Shown piece by piece: positions 1 through 11,441 of a DNA stretch of 64,000 nucleotides; within the stretch, counting starts at the first letter, position 1, and every line of letters starts with the position of its first letter. Source of the DNA: Ophiura sarsii. Its lineage: Eukaryota; Echinodermata; Ophiuroidea; Amphilepidida; Ophiuridae. The notes under the pieces were generated by a model. The model did no database searches. It saw only the letters and a program-made list of their open reading frames with translations, and was not told where the DNA came from. The stretch is from assembly GCA_035610835.1 (NCBI GenBank), contig CM069446.1, forward strand, positions 2,619,001 to 2,683,000, written 5' to 3'. The translations under genes and the position numbers were made by a program.

Positions 1-3000
1 TAAATCAATGATTCATACTAAGTCAATGATTCATACTAAGTCAATGATTTATACTAAGTCAATGATTCATACTAAATCAATGATTCATACTAAATCAATG
101 ATTCATACTCAATCAATGATTCATACTCTATCAATGATTCATACTAAGTCAATGATTCATACTAAATCAATTATTCATACCAACTCAATGATTCATACTA
201 AATCAATGATTCATACTAAATCAATGATTCATACTAAATCAATGATTCATACTAAATCAATGATTCATACTAACTCAATGATTCATACCAACTCAATGAT
301 TCATACTAAATCAATGATTCATACTAAGTCAATGATTCATACTAAATCAATGATTCATACTAAATCAATGATTCATACTCAATCAATGATTCATACTCAA
401 TCAATAATTCATACTAAGTCAATGATTCATACTAAATCAATGATTCATACTAAATCAAGTATTCATACTAAATCAAGTATTCATACTAAATCAATGATTC
501 ATACCAACTCAATGATTCATACTAAATCAATGATTCATACTAAATCAATGATTCATACTCAATCAATGATTCATACTAAGTCAATGATTCATACTAAGTC
601 AATGATTCATACTAAATCAATGATTCATACTTAATCAATGATTCATACTAAATCAATGATTCATACTAAATCAATGATTCATACTAAATCAATGATTCAT
701 ACTAAGTCAATGATTCATACTAAGTCAATGATTTATACTAAGTCAATGATTCATACTAAATCAATGATTCATACTAAATCAATGATTCATACTAAATCAA
801 TGATTCATACTAAGTCAATGATTCATACTAAATCAATGATTCATACTAAATCAAGTATTCATACTAAATCAAGTATTCATACTAAATCAATGATTCATAC
901 CAACTCAATGATTCATACTAAATCAATGATTCATGCTAAATCAATGATTCATACTCAATCAATGATTCATACTAAGTCAATGATTCATACTAAGTCAATG
1001 ATTCATACTAAATCAATGATTCATACTTAATCAATGATTCATACTAAATCAATGATTCATACTAAATCAATGATTCATACTAAATCAATGATTCATACTA
1101 AGTCAATGATTCATACTAAGTCAATGATTTATACTAAGTCAATGATTCATACTAAATCAATGATTCATACTAAATCAATGATTCATACTAAATCAATGAT
1201 TCATACTAAATCAATGATTCATACTAAGTCAATGATTCATACTAAATCAATGATTCATACTAAATCAATGATTCATACTCAATCAATGATTCATACTAAA
1301 TCAATGATTCATACTAAATCAATGATTCATACTAAATCAATGATTCATACTAAGTCGATGATTCATACTAAGTCAATGATTCATACTAAATCAATGATTC
1401 ATACTAAATCAATGATTCATACTCAATCAATGATTCATACTCAATCAATGATTCATACTAAATCAATGATTCATACTAAATCAATGATTCATACTAAATC
1501 AATGATTCATACTAAGTCAATGATTCATACCAACTCAATGATTCATACTAAATCAATGATTCATACTAAATCAATGATTCATACTAAATCAATGATTCAT
1601 ACTAAATCAATGATTCATACTAAATCAATGATTCATACTAAATCAATGATTCATACTAAATCAATGATTCATACTCTATCAATGATTCATACTAAGTCAA
1701 TGATTCATACTAAATCAATGATTCATACTAAATCAATGATTCATACTAAATCAATGATTCATACTAAATCAATGATTCATACTAAATCAATGATTCATAC
1801 TAAGTCAATGATTCATACTAAGTCAATGATTCATACTAAATCAATGATTCATACTAAGTCAATGATTCATACTAAATCAATGATTCATAATAAGTCAATG
1901 ATTCATACTAAATCAATGATTCATACTAAATCAATGATTCATACTAAATCAATGATTCATACTAAGTCAATGATTCATACTCAATCAATGATTCATACTA
2001 AGTCAATGATTCATAATAAATCAATGATTCATACTAAGTCAATGATTCATACTAAATCAATGATTCATACTAAATCAATGATTCATAATAAATCAATGAT
2101 TCATACTAAGTCAATGATTCATACTAAATCAATGATTCATACTAAATCAATGATTCATACTAAATCAATGATTCATACTAAATCAATGATTCATACTAAA
2201 TCAATGATTCATAATAAATCAATGATTCATACTAAGTCAATGATTCATACTAAATCAATGATTCATAATAAATCAATGATTCATACTAAGTCAATGATTC
2301 ATACTAAATCAATCATTCATACCAACTCAATGATTCATACTAAATCAATGATTCATACTAAGTCAATGATTCATACTAAATCAATGATTCATACTAAATC
2401 AATGATTCATACTAAGTCAATGATTCATACTAAATCAATGATTCATAATAAGTCAATGATTCATACTAAGTCAATGATTCATACTAAATCAATGATTCAT
2501 ACTAAATCAATGATTCATACTAAGTCAATGATTCATACTCAATCAATGATTCATACTAAGTCAATGATTCATAATAAATCAATGATTCATACTAAGTCAA
2601 TGATTCATACTGAATCAATGATTCATACTAAATCAATGATTCATAATAAATCAATGATTCATACTAAGTCAATGATTCATACTAAATCAATGATTCATAC
2701 TAAATCAATGATTCATACTAAATCAATGATTCATAATAAATCAATGATTCATACTAAGTCAATGATTCATACTAAATCAATGATTCATAATAAATCAATG
2801 ATTCATACTAAGTCAATGATTCATACTAAATCAATCATTCATACCAACTCAATGATTCATACTAAATCAATGATTCATACTAAGTCAATGATTCATACTA
2901 AATCAATGATTCATACTAAATCAATGATTCATACTAAGTCAATGATTCATACTAAATCAATGATTCATAATAAGTCAATGATTCATACTAAGTCAATGAT

Positions 3001-3477
3001 TCATACTAAATCAATGATTCATACTAAATCAATGATTCATACTAAGTCAGGGATTCATACTAAATCGATGATTCATACTAAATCAATGATTCATACTAAA
3101 TCAATGATTCATACTAAATCAATGATTCATACTAAATCAATGATTCATAATAAATCAATGATTCATACTAAGTCAATGATTCATACTAAATCAATGATTC
3201 ATACCAACTCAATGATTCATACTAAATCAATGATTCATACTAAGTCAATGATTCATACTAAATCAATGATTCATACTAAATCAATGATTCATACTAAGTC
3301 AATGATTCATACTAAATCAATGATTCATAATAAGTCAATGATTCATACTAAGTTAATGATTCATACTAAATCAATGATTCATACTAAATCAATGATTCAT
3401 ACTAAATCAATGATTCATACTAAATCAATGATTCATACTTAATCAATGATTCATACTAAATCAATGATTCATACTAA
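1..3477. repeat. 18-bp tandem satellite array I (truncated by window start)
   Basis: Uninterrupted head-to-tail array of an 18-bp unit, ATGATTCATACTAAATCA, about 193 copies. Variants (AAGTCA, CAATCA, CCAACTCA, ATAATAAA) form higher-order patterns: the block carrying two AGTATT variants and a CTTAATC variant recurs 396 bp (22 units) apart near 446-635 and 842-1031, and a block with AATCATTC recurs 522 bp (29 units) apart at 2311 and 2833. Since 18 is divisible by 3, one frame stays open for hundreds of codons as a six-residue repeat. That is a by-product of unit length, not evidence of a protein. Confidence 0.97.
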
Positions 3478-4530
3478 GGGACCGTTCATTATTTCTACCG
3501 GAGGGGGCCGGTAGCTGGAAGAAGGCAACAACCAAAAACACAAGACCCCCCCCTTCCCTAGATACTAAAAAGTTATGACCCCCCCTTCTGGAATGTACAA
3601 AAAAGTTATGACCCCCCCCCCCCACCCCTTTTTGTATAATTTCAGACAGTGTATGTGTGGGCATGCTGTGGTCAGCATGGGCACAGTGTCCGATTTAGAG
3701 GGGTTTTACATGCACAAATGCATGTAACTTTGGCTCTGTGCATGTAAACATTTGCCTGTGTGCATGTAAAATTGTGATATTCAGCCATTGTTAAAATGTT
3801 AAGGAAAAAAATAAATTTTTCAAGGAAACATTGCTGTTGTAAAATTTTCTAAATCGGACACTGCATGGGCATGTTCTCAGCATGGGCATGTAGCGGCGTA
3901 GCTAGGTTGTTCATATTGGTGGGGTGAAAATTAAAAATTAACCGACAATACTTTTACCGACTCAAAAATGTGCGCGCAGCGTGCAAAAAATTACTATTTT
4001 CCCATGATCGAGGTCTTTTTTGTGTTTAAACGTGCTTTGAAACACCGAACATCTATTTTGTGGGCACATGCGCGCAAAGCGCAAAAAAAGCCGTATTTCC
4101 CATGATTGAGGTCTATTTTTGCTTTAAACGTGCTTTAAAACACCGAAAATCTATTTTGTGGGCACATGCGCGCATAGCGTGAGAACAATAGCCATATTTC
4201 CCATGATTGAGGTCTATTTTGGCGCTTTAAACATGCTTTAAAACACCGAAAATCTAGTTTGTGGGTACATGCGCCCATAAAATAGCCATATTTTCCATGA
4301 TTGAGGTCTATTTTGGCTTTAAACGTGCTCTAAAACACCGAAAATCTATTTTGTGGGCACATGCGCGCATAGCACGAGAAATATAGCCATATTTGTACAT
4401 TTGTTATCCCCAAAAAATTATGGTTTGAAATATTAGTAAAAAAAAGTTATGACCCCCCCCCCCCCCCTTTAATTTCCTAAAAAAAGTTGTAACCCCCCTT
4501 TTTGCTTTCTTGAAAAAGTTATGACCTCCC
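3478..4530. mobile_element. Non-autonomous PIF/Harbinger-like insertion in the 18-bp array
   Basis: The array breaks after TAA (3475-3477) and resumes in perfect 18-bp phase with TAA at 4531-4533, so 1,053 bp was inserted with a 3-bp TAA target duplication. The ends are GGGACC and CCTCCC. A TWA target duplication with GGG/CCC ends fits the PIF/Harbinger type, but the inverted terminal similarity is very short and no transposase is seen. Inside are GA-poor C-rich patches (for example 3545-3630 and 4450-4500) and four internal repeats of about 97 bp. The superfamily call is an inference; the insertion itself is directly visible. Confidence 0.8.
3965..4395. repeat. Four ~97-bp direct repeats inside the 3478-4530 element
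   Basis: The phrase CCCATGATTGAGGTCT recurs (with small changes) at about 4001, 4099, 4200 and 4294. Each is followed by TTTAAACGTGCTTTAAAACACCG and TGTGGGCACATGCGC-type sequence. Period is 95-101 bp. Subterminal tandem repeats like this are common in non-autonomous DNA transposons. Confidence 0.85.
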
Positions 4531-4574
4531 TAAATCAATGATTCATACTAAGTCAATGATTCATACTAAATCAA
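4531..4574. repeat. Right remnant of 18-bp array I
   Basis: Two and a half 18-bp units continue array I in phase beyond the 1,053-bp insertion. The junction to unique sequence (CAACTTCTAGGTGTCT) matches the right end of array II at 26900-26920, showing the two arrays share one ancestral edge. Confidence 0.95.
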
Positions 4575-5389
4575 CTTCTAGGTGTCTATTCATATTTAAC
4601 TCTTTCCAGTCGAGTATTCGGACTCAATTTCAATTTGTTTTCCAAACATCGATTTACAATTTACAACTCATATATCTATTCTAAATCAAGAAATCTTATA
4701 TAGAGTGGTCAAAAAGGGGTTCGATATCAGCAATGAATTTCTAGTACAGGGATACTTATGTGCGCCAAGTCGTTTGAAGCTATGTGTGTTTCGGACCAAG
4801 ATATAAAGAACGTGTACATGTAGTATTTAGCCCTGTCACAAAATAACTGAACAAGTCATCAATAAATATTCACTCTCGTTCCCTGATAGATTGCATCTAT
4901 TAGTATCGATCTGAACAATATGCACACATTATCCATGCGGTAAAGGGAAACCTCATTTTCTGAAATGCAAGAAAGTGATGAACATTGCAACCCTAGGAAC
5001 ACAAACATACAACTTGAGCTGTGTGCTTTAGCTCAACCTAGCCGGAACGCAAGTTCGATTTGACCCCAAATTATTAGGTACGAGGGCGTCCTAATGTAAA
5101 CACGAAAAATTCAAATTTAGTCGATTACCTATTTATAAATAACTAACACTTATTTAGGACGAAATATATACAAAAGGAGACCGCTGATCGTTTACCCACT
5201 AACCTACAATGAAGCAAACCTACAATGAAGCATACATCTATTTTACTTCATACTGTTTTATCGAATCAATATATTCAGACACCAACGACCCGAAATGTGA
5301 GATTTCATGCTACTGCATCGGCGTAAAAACTGACATGAACTGGAAGAAATGGTAGCCAATTTTAGATGAAAACGTCCGTAAATCCCTTA
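4575..5389. other. Non-coding flank of array I
   Basis: No supported gene. Two parts are shared with the second locus: 4575-4650 matches 26910-26987, and the phrase AACTTGAGCTGTGTGCTTTAGCTCAAC near 5010-5036 matches about 26989-27015. About 360 bp separates these parts here but nothing separates them in locus II, so locus II has lost the intervening DNA (or this locus gained it). A short local repeat, CCTACAATGAAGCA, occurs twice at about 5204-5230. Confidence 0.7.
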
Positions 5390-5590
5390 TTTTACAACGT
5401 CGTAAAAAATCCATCTATACAGTGGCACATTATAATGAGTTGTTTGATATCCTTCGTGTTTGAAATAGTAATAGTGTTTAAGACGATTTTTGCCGCATCA
5501 TATGAAGCCCGATGTGAAGCTCAATTGTAGTGACCAAAATTTGGCACTTGACAATAAAGTGTTTGAATCTCCCGGTTATAACTAGTTTCC

Positions 5591-5657
5591 CTTGATAGCG
5601 TAGATGGTAAAGCGCTCGCTTGAAGAACGGGAGGTCCGGTGTTCGATCCTGCACAAT
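5591..5657 (+). other. tRNA-like sequence, left arm of foldback element
   Basis: Contains an A-box-like stretch (TAGCGTAGATGGTAAAGCGC) and a B-box-like stretch (GTGTTCGATCC) at tRNA-like spacing. The acceptor stem does not pair and the anticodon stem is poor. It is best read as a tRNA-derived pol III promoter relic rather than a working tRNA. Confidence 0.6.
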
Positions 5658-6177
5658 GTCACGGATTTTTTTTTTCTCTCATCAAAATCAATTTTGTTGG
5701 GTTTTTAATTAATTTATGATTGTTTTATGATGATTTATGATGACCATGTTTCTTACCCGATATTCCGTCTGGGTGCGATTGTGCTCAGGTTATCCCTTCA
5801 CCCACTCAAATATTAGTTTCAAAAGACACATATACGCATAATGAGGAAAATCAGGTGTAAGTGCAGCAAAACATTGTCATGAAAACCATCTACTAAACGT
5901 CACATCATGGGCCGTCCGTGACTCCGTGTGTATATGAAAAAACACGTCGCGTCTTTTTATTTATACCAGGAAATACAATACAACTTTAAAGTCTCTCTGA
6001 TCCCGCCCGAGCACTAGGCCTATGCCGAGGTTTGTTTGTTGCTTTGGGATTATTTATATTAGAATGGTGGGGATCTGTTGAAAAAGAAATGAACCAAATA
6101 AATAAAATAAATAAATCACACACAAAAAATGATTTTGACGAGAAAAAAATAAATCATATGAAAATGTGCAGAGCAGA

Positions 6178-6244
6178 AGGATCGATTTCGAACCCCGGAC
6201 CTCTCGTTCTCCAAGCGAACCCTTTACCATCTGAGCTATCAAGG
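6178..6244 (-). other. tRNA-like sequence, right arm of foldback element
   Basis: On the minus strand it reads TAGCTCAGATGGTAAAGGG (A box) and GGGGTTCGAAATC (B box), closer to canonical boxes than the left copy. Neither copy has a convincing acceptor stem. Short ORFs crossing it are artefacts. Confidence 0.6.
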
Positions 6245-6400
6245 GAAACTAGTTATATCCGTGAGATTTAAACACTTCATCAATTCTGTTTAGTAGAGCC
6301 ACATGATGCAAAAACATCATTTATTCTGTTAGATAAAAAGGATATCACAGTTATTTAGCTCATAAGTTGAAAAACATTTCCCTCGAAAGATGTCCCTCCT

Positions 6401-6959
6401 ATGCACAAAGCCTGCAATCCACACAAACATCAAAATATAATGCGATCGCATATGAACGGACAATGGACAAAATGCCAATGGTTCCAAATTTTACTCTCTC
6501 TTACAATCTGTTTTTATCTACTTAAATGGTCACGTCGTAAAATCGATTTAAGAAATAATAATGACTAAAACCCTCATTTATCTGAATATGTGACAATTTT
6601 GTAATTTCGCTGTTTAAGACAGCTGTTTGTCAGATCAATGTAACGCTACTTTTGTACATTTCACTTTCGATATCGAAAAAATTGCAAACTTCCCATGTGA
6701 AATACTCTGCTTGTAAATGTCTGAGACTGGTTTTAATAAGTTAGTAAGACAGATTGTATTATTAGGAATATTTCAAGACATTAATCTCCAAAAAAGACTT
6801 ACATTTGACCTCAAGATCACTCTTGAAATGATAGTTCAGATTCCGCGGGAGTTTAACTCGGTTTTAGTACCGAAAGTGCGCGGTTCACAATTGCGAAGTT
6901 CGTTTCGGTAATAATTGACCTTTTAACGGTTATTCGGCTAAGAGGCGGTTCGACTGAAC
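6401..6959. other. Non-coding spacer between foldback element and LINE
   Basis: AT-rich, with no gene or repeat family that I recognise. The ORF of about 64 codons at 6717-6911 shows no domain features. Absent from locus II, where array flank runs almost directly into LINE sequence at about 27024. Confidence 0.5.
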
Positions 6960-6967
6960 CATATAAA

Positions 6968-7600
6968 ATTGACATTAATGGAATCCAAGAGCATCGGATA
7001 GTTCACACAGATGAACAGATAAGATATGATAATATCATAGAGGGCTACCAACTTGTCACAGCATCTGCTACTAGAAATAGACCAGGAGCTGCAGTGGGTG
7101 GAGTTGGCATCTTATCAAGTCCACGGGCACAACGAGCCATATCCTCAATCTGCTACATAAGCACCAGAACCATTCAAGCAACCTTTAATGGCAATCCAAA
7201 AATTACGGTTATATCTACATACTCTCTCACTAATGTGGCAAGTGAAGATGAGGTAAAAGACTAATATGACGAGCTGAAAGAAACTACCAAATCAGTACCG
7301 GCCCATAATTTCTTGACAGTAATTGGGGACTTTAAAGATCAAATTGGTAACGACATTGCTCCTTTTGCCTACCATGAAACCACAAACAGGAACGGGGAGA
7401 TATTGGAAGAGTTTGCAATGGAAAATAACCTAGTTATTACAAACACCAGATTCCAAAAAGAAAGTAACAAGACTATGGACCTGTATTCTACCAAGTGGAT
7501 TCAGAGCACAACTTGACTACATCCTGATCAGAAAGAAATGGCAAAATAGTATTCTGAAGCCTACAATTCGTTTGCAAGTATTGGATCCGATCATAGAATA
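6968..7600 (+). pseudogene. LINE endonuclease domain, broken
   Basis: A phosphodiesterase-like endonuclease that in a live element would nick target DNA to prime reverse transcription. The frame from 6968 reads through EHRIVH, GVGILSS, YSLTNVA and the signature VIGDFKDQIG (about 7319-7348), then NGEILEEFA and VITNT. A TAA at 7262 interrupts it and a frameshift near 7510 moves the rest into another frame, reading LDYILIRKKW and finally GSDHR (Asp 7589, His 7592), the C-terminal catalytic motif. The N-terminal catalytic Asn/Glu region is absent or unrecognisable. It is non-functional. Confidence 0.85.
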
Positions 7601-8329
7601 GTGACCTCAAAGATTAGATTAAGCCTACGAGCAAACTGCAAAACCAAGCCAAAGAAAGTGAAATACAACTGGAATAAGCTTGTCCAAGATTCAGAACTGC
7701 AAGACCAATATTCTGTCGAAGTCAGAAACAAATACACACTACTAAACGACACCTGTGATGACAATCCAACAGTGACATATACAAACTTTATCACAGCAAA
7801 TCAAGAAACTGCCGAGAAACTACTATCAAAAATATATAAGAAGCGGCAAAAGGCATTGTGTTATAGTAGAAAAGTAGAAACTGCCAGAAAGAAGCTAAGA
7901 CAGACGTATGAAAAACATGTCACAGAAGACAGTAAAGAGTCTGCACAAGAGTTTGAAGCAGGTAAACGAGAACTCGACCAAGCCTATGATGAGGTCAATT
8001 CTGAATACCTGGACAAGAAATTAAAAGAAATAGAAAAGGCAACCCTGAACATGCAACACAGATTATCTTGGGAGCTCATTAACGAAGTAAGTGGAAGGAA
8101 AACCTCTAGGAATGGAATCCTCAAAGGAAAGACAAAGGAAGAACGTGTCAATTATTGGTACTGCCACTTCCAACAACTCCTAGGAAATCCACCGGTAGTG
8201 ACTGATAAAGATGAAGACATCCCAAAGATTTTCGAAGAACTACCAATTAAGTGTACTGCCTTCAATAACACTGAGTACCAGAAAGCCAAGAAATCTATCA
8301 AGTTTTGGAGAGGACAACATTCCACCTGA
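7601..8329 (+). pseudogene. LINE linker region between endonuclease and RT
   Basis: This 242-codon open stretch is directly continuous with the endonuclease SDHR motif. It is rich in Lys, Glu and Gln and likely helical, as in the region between endonuclease and palm of APE LINEs. Near 8090-8170 it carries GRKTSRNGILKGKTKEERVNYW and then HFQQLLGNPP. It runs out at 8329, where the frame shifts into RT. The same piece occurs at 28770-29413 with its own frameshifts. Confidence 0.8.
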
Positions 8330-9073
8330 ACTCCTGACAAGATGCAATCTTGATGATATAATACTGGACATCTGTAATAAGGCCCTCCTACATGTAAAAA
8401 AGCAAAAACCTGACCAGTGGGCAATATTGAACCTGATTCCAGTCCAAAAATCTGGTGACCTAAGTCAAGCAGGAAACTACAGAGGCATATGTCTGAACTC
8501 CATTGTGGCCAAGACATTTATAACACAATGATTCTCAACAGAATAAGACTTCACCTGAAAAATTACTTCGAACTAACCAGAATGGCTTCCGCGAGAGAAG
8601 AATCACTACCTCATACATTCTTGGGCTCAGGAGAATCATCGAAGGTATACATTCCAATAATCTCTCTGCAGACATAACATTCATTGACTTCAAAAAGGCA
8701 TTCGACACCTCACATCGTGGGGAAATGATCAAGATACTCAAAGCATACGGTATCCCACAAGTTATAACAGATGCAATTGATGAAACTTACAGAAACGCAA
8801 GAGCCAAAGTTATATCACCTGATGGCGACACGGAACTGTTCGACATCCTAGCAGGATTATTCCAAGGAGATACCCTTGCCCCTACCTATTCATATAATCA
8901 TCCTTGATTATTGCTTAAGAATAACTATCAGTGGGAGAGAAGAGGAACTAGGATTCACCACCAAGCCTAGACAAAGTCGAAGAATAGGTCCAAAGAAATT
9001 CACGGATCTTGACTTTGTAGATGACATAGCGTTACTTTCTATTCAAATAATTATGTGTATTTCCAAAAGTTGA
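8330..9073 (+). pseudogene. LINE reverse transcriptase, frameshifted and truncated
   Basis: The fingers and palm of a LINE reverse transcriptase. Visible landmarks are NLIPVQKSGDLSQAGNYRGI (about 8428-8487), motif A FIDFKKAFDT (8680-8709, catalytic Asp at 8686), motif B LAGLFQGDTLAP (about 8848-8883), then after a frameshift ILDYCLR, RRIGPK, and motif C DLDFVDDIALLS (9005-9040, catalytic Asp pair at 9020 and 9023). At least three frame changes and loss of everything after motif C make it a pseudogene. Confidence 0.88.
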
Positions 9074-9340
9074 CATTGGATTAGCCTCCCAATTTCTCCA
9101 ATTAAGGAAAAATATATTTTCTTTCATATCCCCAATTTACAAAGCAGTATGTTTCCTATGTTTGAAGTTATAAGCTCTTCTGTTTTTGAACCCATTTTTT
9201 TGTGGACAAAAACATCCGACCCAAGAAATTTCGGACCAGATGCTATCACGCCATTGTCTGTGTTTCTTTGAGCCAAAATCTGTAGCGCGTATCAAAACAA
9301 ATATCTAAAACAAAAATATAAGCGGAAGTGTCTCGGCGTG

Positions 9341-11070
9341 GGGGTTACGCCTATAAACATGTGCCTCCTTACCTTGACGGGAAAAGAAAGAAACCTTGTT
9401 CTTTAATGTCAATTTTTAATTTTGTTTTGTCTTTTGTTATTCTGTTATTTATGCTATAGCGCATAGTGACTTAATTGTGTTATGCACGTAATAAGCATGG
9501 TTATATTATCATCATTATCATTTTCGCTGTTGCTACCTCCCCTGTCATTAGGCACTTACCTTAATCAGCAAGAGGTGGAGTATGGACGAGTGGTGACAGG
9601 TTTCCAAGATTCAGTCGTGCCCTAAAGCATGTAAAGCGGAATTTGTTTTGGTGAATGGATGTGCCGTATTGGATCTCTGGTTATTCAGGTTGGTAGAGTA
9701 TGAAGTCACTTGGTAGACCATATGCATATGAGCTCAGCTCATACCATATATAAACTGATGGTGTACACTCAACTAACAGTCATGTAATTTACAATATTGA
9801 CAGACTATGACTTTGATGGTCAATAAATTATGTGGTGAAAGATGGACGGTTCGATTCCAACCTATTTATCTGCGAGTTTGAGGATAACATTCCACTGGCT
9901 AAATGATGTCTTGTCTAAAGAGTTTCAACTTGTCAAGTTCGAACTTGTAGCCTGTGATACTTCCAAGGATGTATTGAATTCTGCTACGAAATTTCTGAAA
10001 GTCAAGGTATTGTTGATTTGTTTCAAAGCAATTTAAATTATCTCAACCATTGAATATCTATTTCGAGTGTTTGGAGCTACAGGGCCCTATCTGCAATTAC
10101 TGCCATGTGTAGGATTGCATCTTTGCAAGGGTGTACCATTGTAGCACCAGATGTGTGTATAGCATATGGCAGCTATTATGGATAGTGACTTTTCAGGTCA
10201 GTTTGTATCTCAATATACAGATAGGGCCACGGAACGTTCTAAATTTGTCTCTCGTTAGCCTAATGAACCACACGTAGCACGTTTGCTTGTGTTAAAGTGA
10301 AAAGAATTGAGTTTCAGTTTTCATCTTGAACGTATGATTTTGGTTGACCTTTAATCAAATTAAAATAATAAAATAAAAGTTTAGAGCGCAAACAATTTCA
10401 TGCCATTGTCTCTGTACATCATATAGGCCCTACACCGTATCTCTTGCTAGATGCATTGGGATGCAATCTACAGGCTGTCCCAAAATGATTAGTACCCATC
10501 GATGGCCAAAGTGCTTCAATGTTTTCATCATGAAAATCAATGAAATACAGTGAATATTGTCATTGTAGACTGAATATAGTCCAGAAAATGTTTGGTGTGC
10601 AATAACTTTACTTGTGATTCAATTGCTAAATTGTTCAAGACTTAACTCCGACTTGAGTAACCACCCAATACATGTAGAATTATATGGTACTTTCCACGCG
10701 GCAGGCAGCTGCAGACGACATTCCAAAATTTCACAAAATGTTTCAAAAATGTCAAAATTGTTAAATTTCATAACCATATTTGGAATCACCATGTGAAATG
10801 CATTGAAATAAGTACAAACACACCTAGTATTGGTGCAGTAATCCATGAGATAGACTTTGAAAATTGTGAAAGGTTTCTAAAAAAATCTGTTTTGTATATA
10901 ATGGTAAAACTAATAGCCGCGTGGATAGTGTTAACATGGGATGAGTAGCTTACCCAAGATTTCATTTGGGTTCCTTTCCCAAATGAGTTGACTTGCGTCC
11001 CGTGCTGAACTGACTTACATTGCTTGTTTGTGGATATATTCTGCCCTATTTAGAACCATCTTGAGTAGAT
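9341..11070. other. Non-coding block shared with 30240-32433
   Basis: Highly similar to locus II throughout. It contains a SINE- or LINE-tail-like phrase (TATAGCGCATAGTGACTTAATTG then ATAAGCATGGTTATATTATCATCATTATC, 9459-9524) that also occurs at about 35905-35975, and one MITE (10688-10931). The 64-codon ORF at 9842-10036 is only partly conserved in the sister copy and has no recognisable domain. Confidence 0.7.
10688..10931 (+). mobile_element. MITE family ACACTTTCCACGCGG, copy 1 (left end truncated)
   Basis: A ~245-bp element with inverted ends ACTTTCCACGCGGC and GCCGCGTGGATAGTGT followed by TA. It has lost the first few bases on the left. Four further copies are at 25309, 32054, 56394 and 63233; all share the CTGCAGACGACATTC segment just inside one end. 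Confidence 0.88.
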
Positions 11071-11436
11071 TTGCACCAATGAATTCCGGGTTCGAAATCT
11101 GTGCTCGGTCGGGCTTTATGTGCATTTGGTTTATCACGATCCATACACGCTCTCGCAGGTTTTCTCCGGGATCTCCGGTTTCCTCCTGCTTTCAAAATCT
11201 GTGATTAGTTGTTTCGGTTTTCAAAAACATCCTTGACCCAATGGTATTTGGGGAGCTGCATTGAAAAATGGTGGATGTTACAATCTAAGTGCGGATAGGT
11301 TTGCGCTAGAAATTGGCAGCACCCTAGTTGATGCGACCTGATTCTGATGATTCACCAGCAGCGAAATTACAGCGCTTTGATCACTTTGGAAAGGCGCTAT
11401 ATAAATACTAATTATTATTATTATTATTATTATTAT
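11071..11436 (+). mobile_element. tRNA-derived SINE with TAGAT target duplication
   Basis: A 366-bp SINE. Its head carries a B-box-like GGGTTCGAAATC (about 11088), and its tail reads TTGGAAAGGCGCTATATAAAT followed by (ATT)n. Boundaries are exact because locus II (32429-32433) holds the empty site with one TAGAT, whereas here TAGAT flanks both ends (11066-11070 and 11437-11441). The tail is of the GCGCTATATAAAT type widespread in marine invertebrates. There is no coding capacity, so it must be mobilised by a partner LINE. Confidence 0.9.
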
Positions 11437-11441
11437 TAGAT

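Larger units (their letters stand above)
5390..6400. mobile_element. Foldback element with tRNA-like sequence in both inverted arms
   Basis: The left arm (about 5430-5690) and the reverse complement of the right arm (about 6140-6380) align over some 200 bp or more. They share in order GATATCC, TTTTTGC..CATCAT, GTGTTT.AATCTC, ATAACTAGTTTCCCTTGATAG, a tRNA-like stretch, then a T-rich tract followed by TC..CAAAATCA. The similarity extends well outside the tRNA-like part on both sides, so this is not simply two SINEs in opposite orientation. The central loop (about 5690-6140) is unique and non-coding. Outer ends and target duplication could not be fixed by eye. No transposase ORF. Confidence 0.65.
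6960..9073 (+). mobile_element. Degraded APE-type non-LTR retrotransposon (LINE)
   Basis: The remains of a LINE open reading frame with an apurinic-type endonuclease followed by a linker and reverse transcriptase, broken by at least one in-frame stop (7262) and several frameshifts (near 7510, 8300, 8500 and 8880). The sequence ends shortly after the reverse transcriptase FVDD motif, so thumb and C-terminal parts are missing, and no 3' tail is recognisable. Domain order (endonuclease, then RT with motifs A, B and C) is that of APE-class LINEs. I cannot assign a clade from sequence alone. Pieces recur in locus II at 27024-27129 and 28727-29413. Confidence 0.88.

Noticed and set aside
8..3442. 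Long ORFs of a repeated six-residue motif
   Set aside because: They arise because the satellite unit is 18 bp. No start context, no flanking gene structure, and repeated units vary as satellites do.
5591..6244. Two functional tRNA genes
   Set aside because: Boxes A and B are present but acceptor stems do not pair; they belong to arms of a foldback element.
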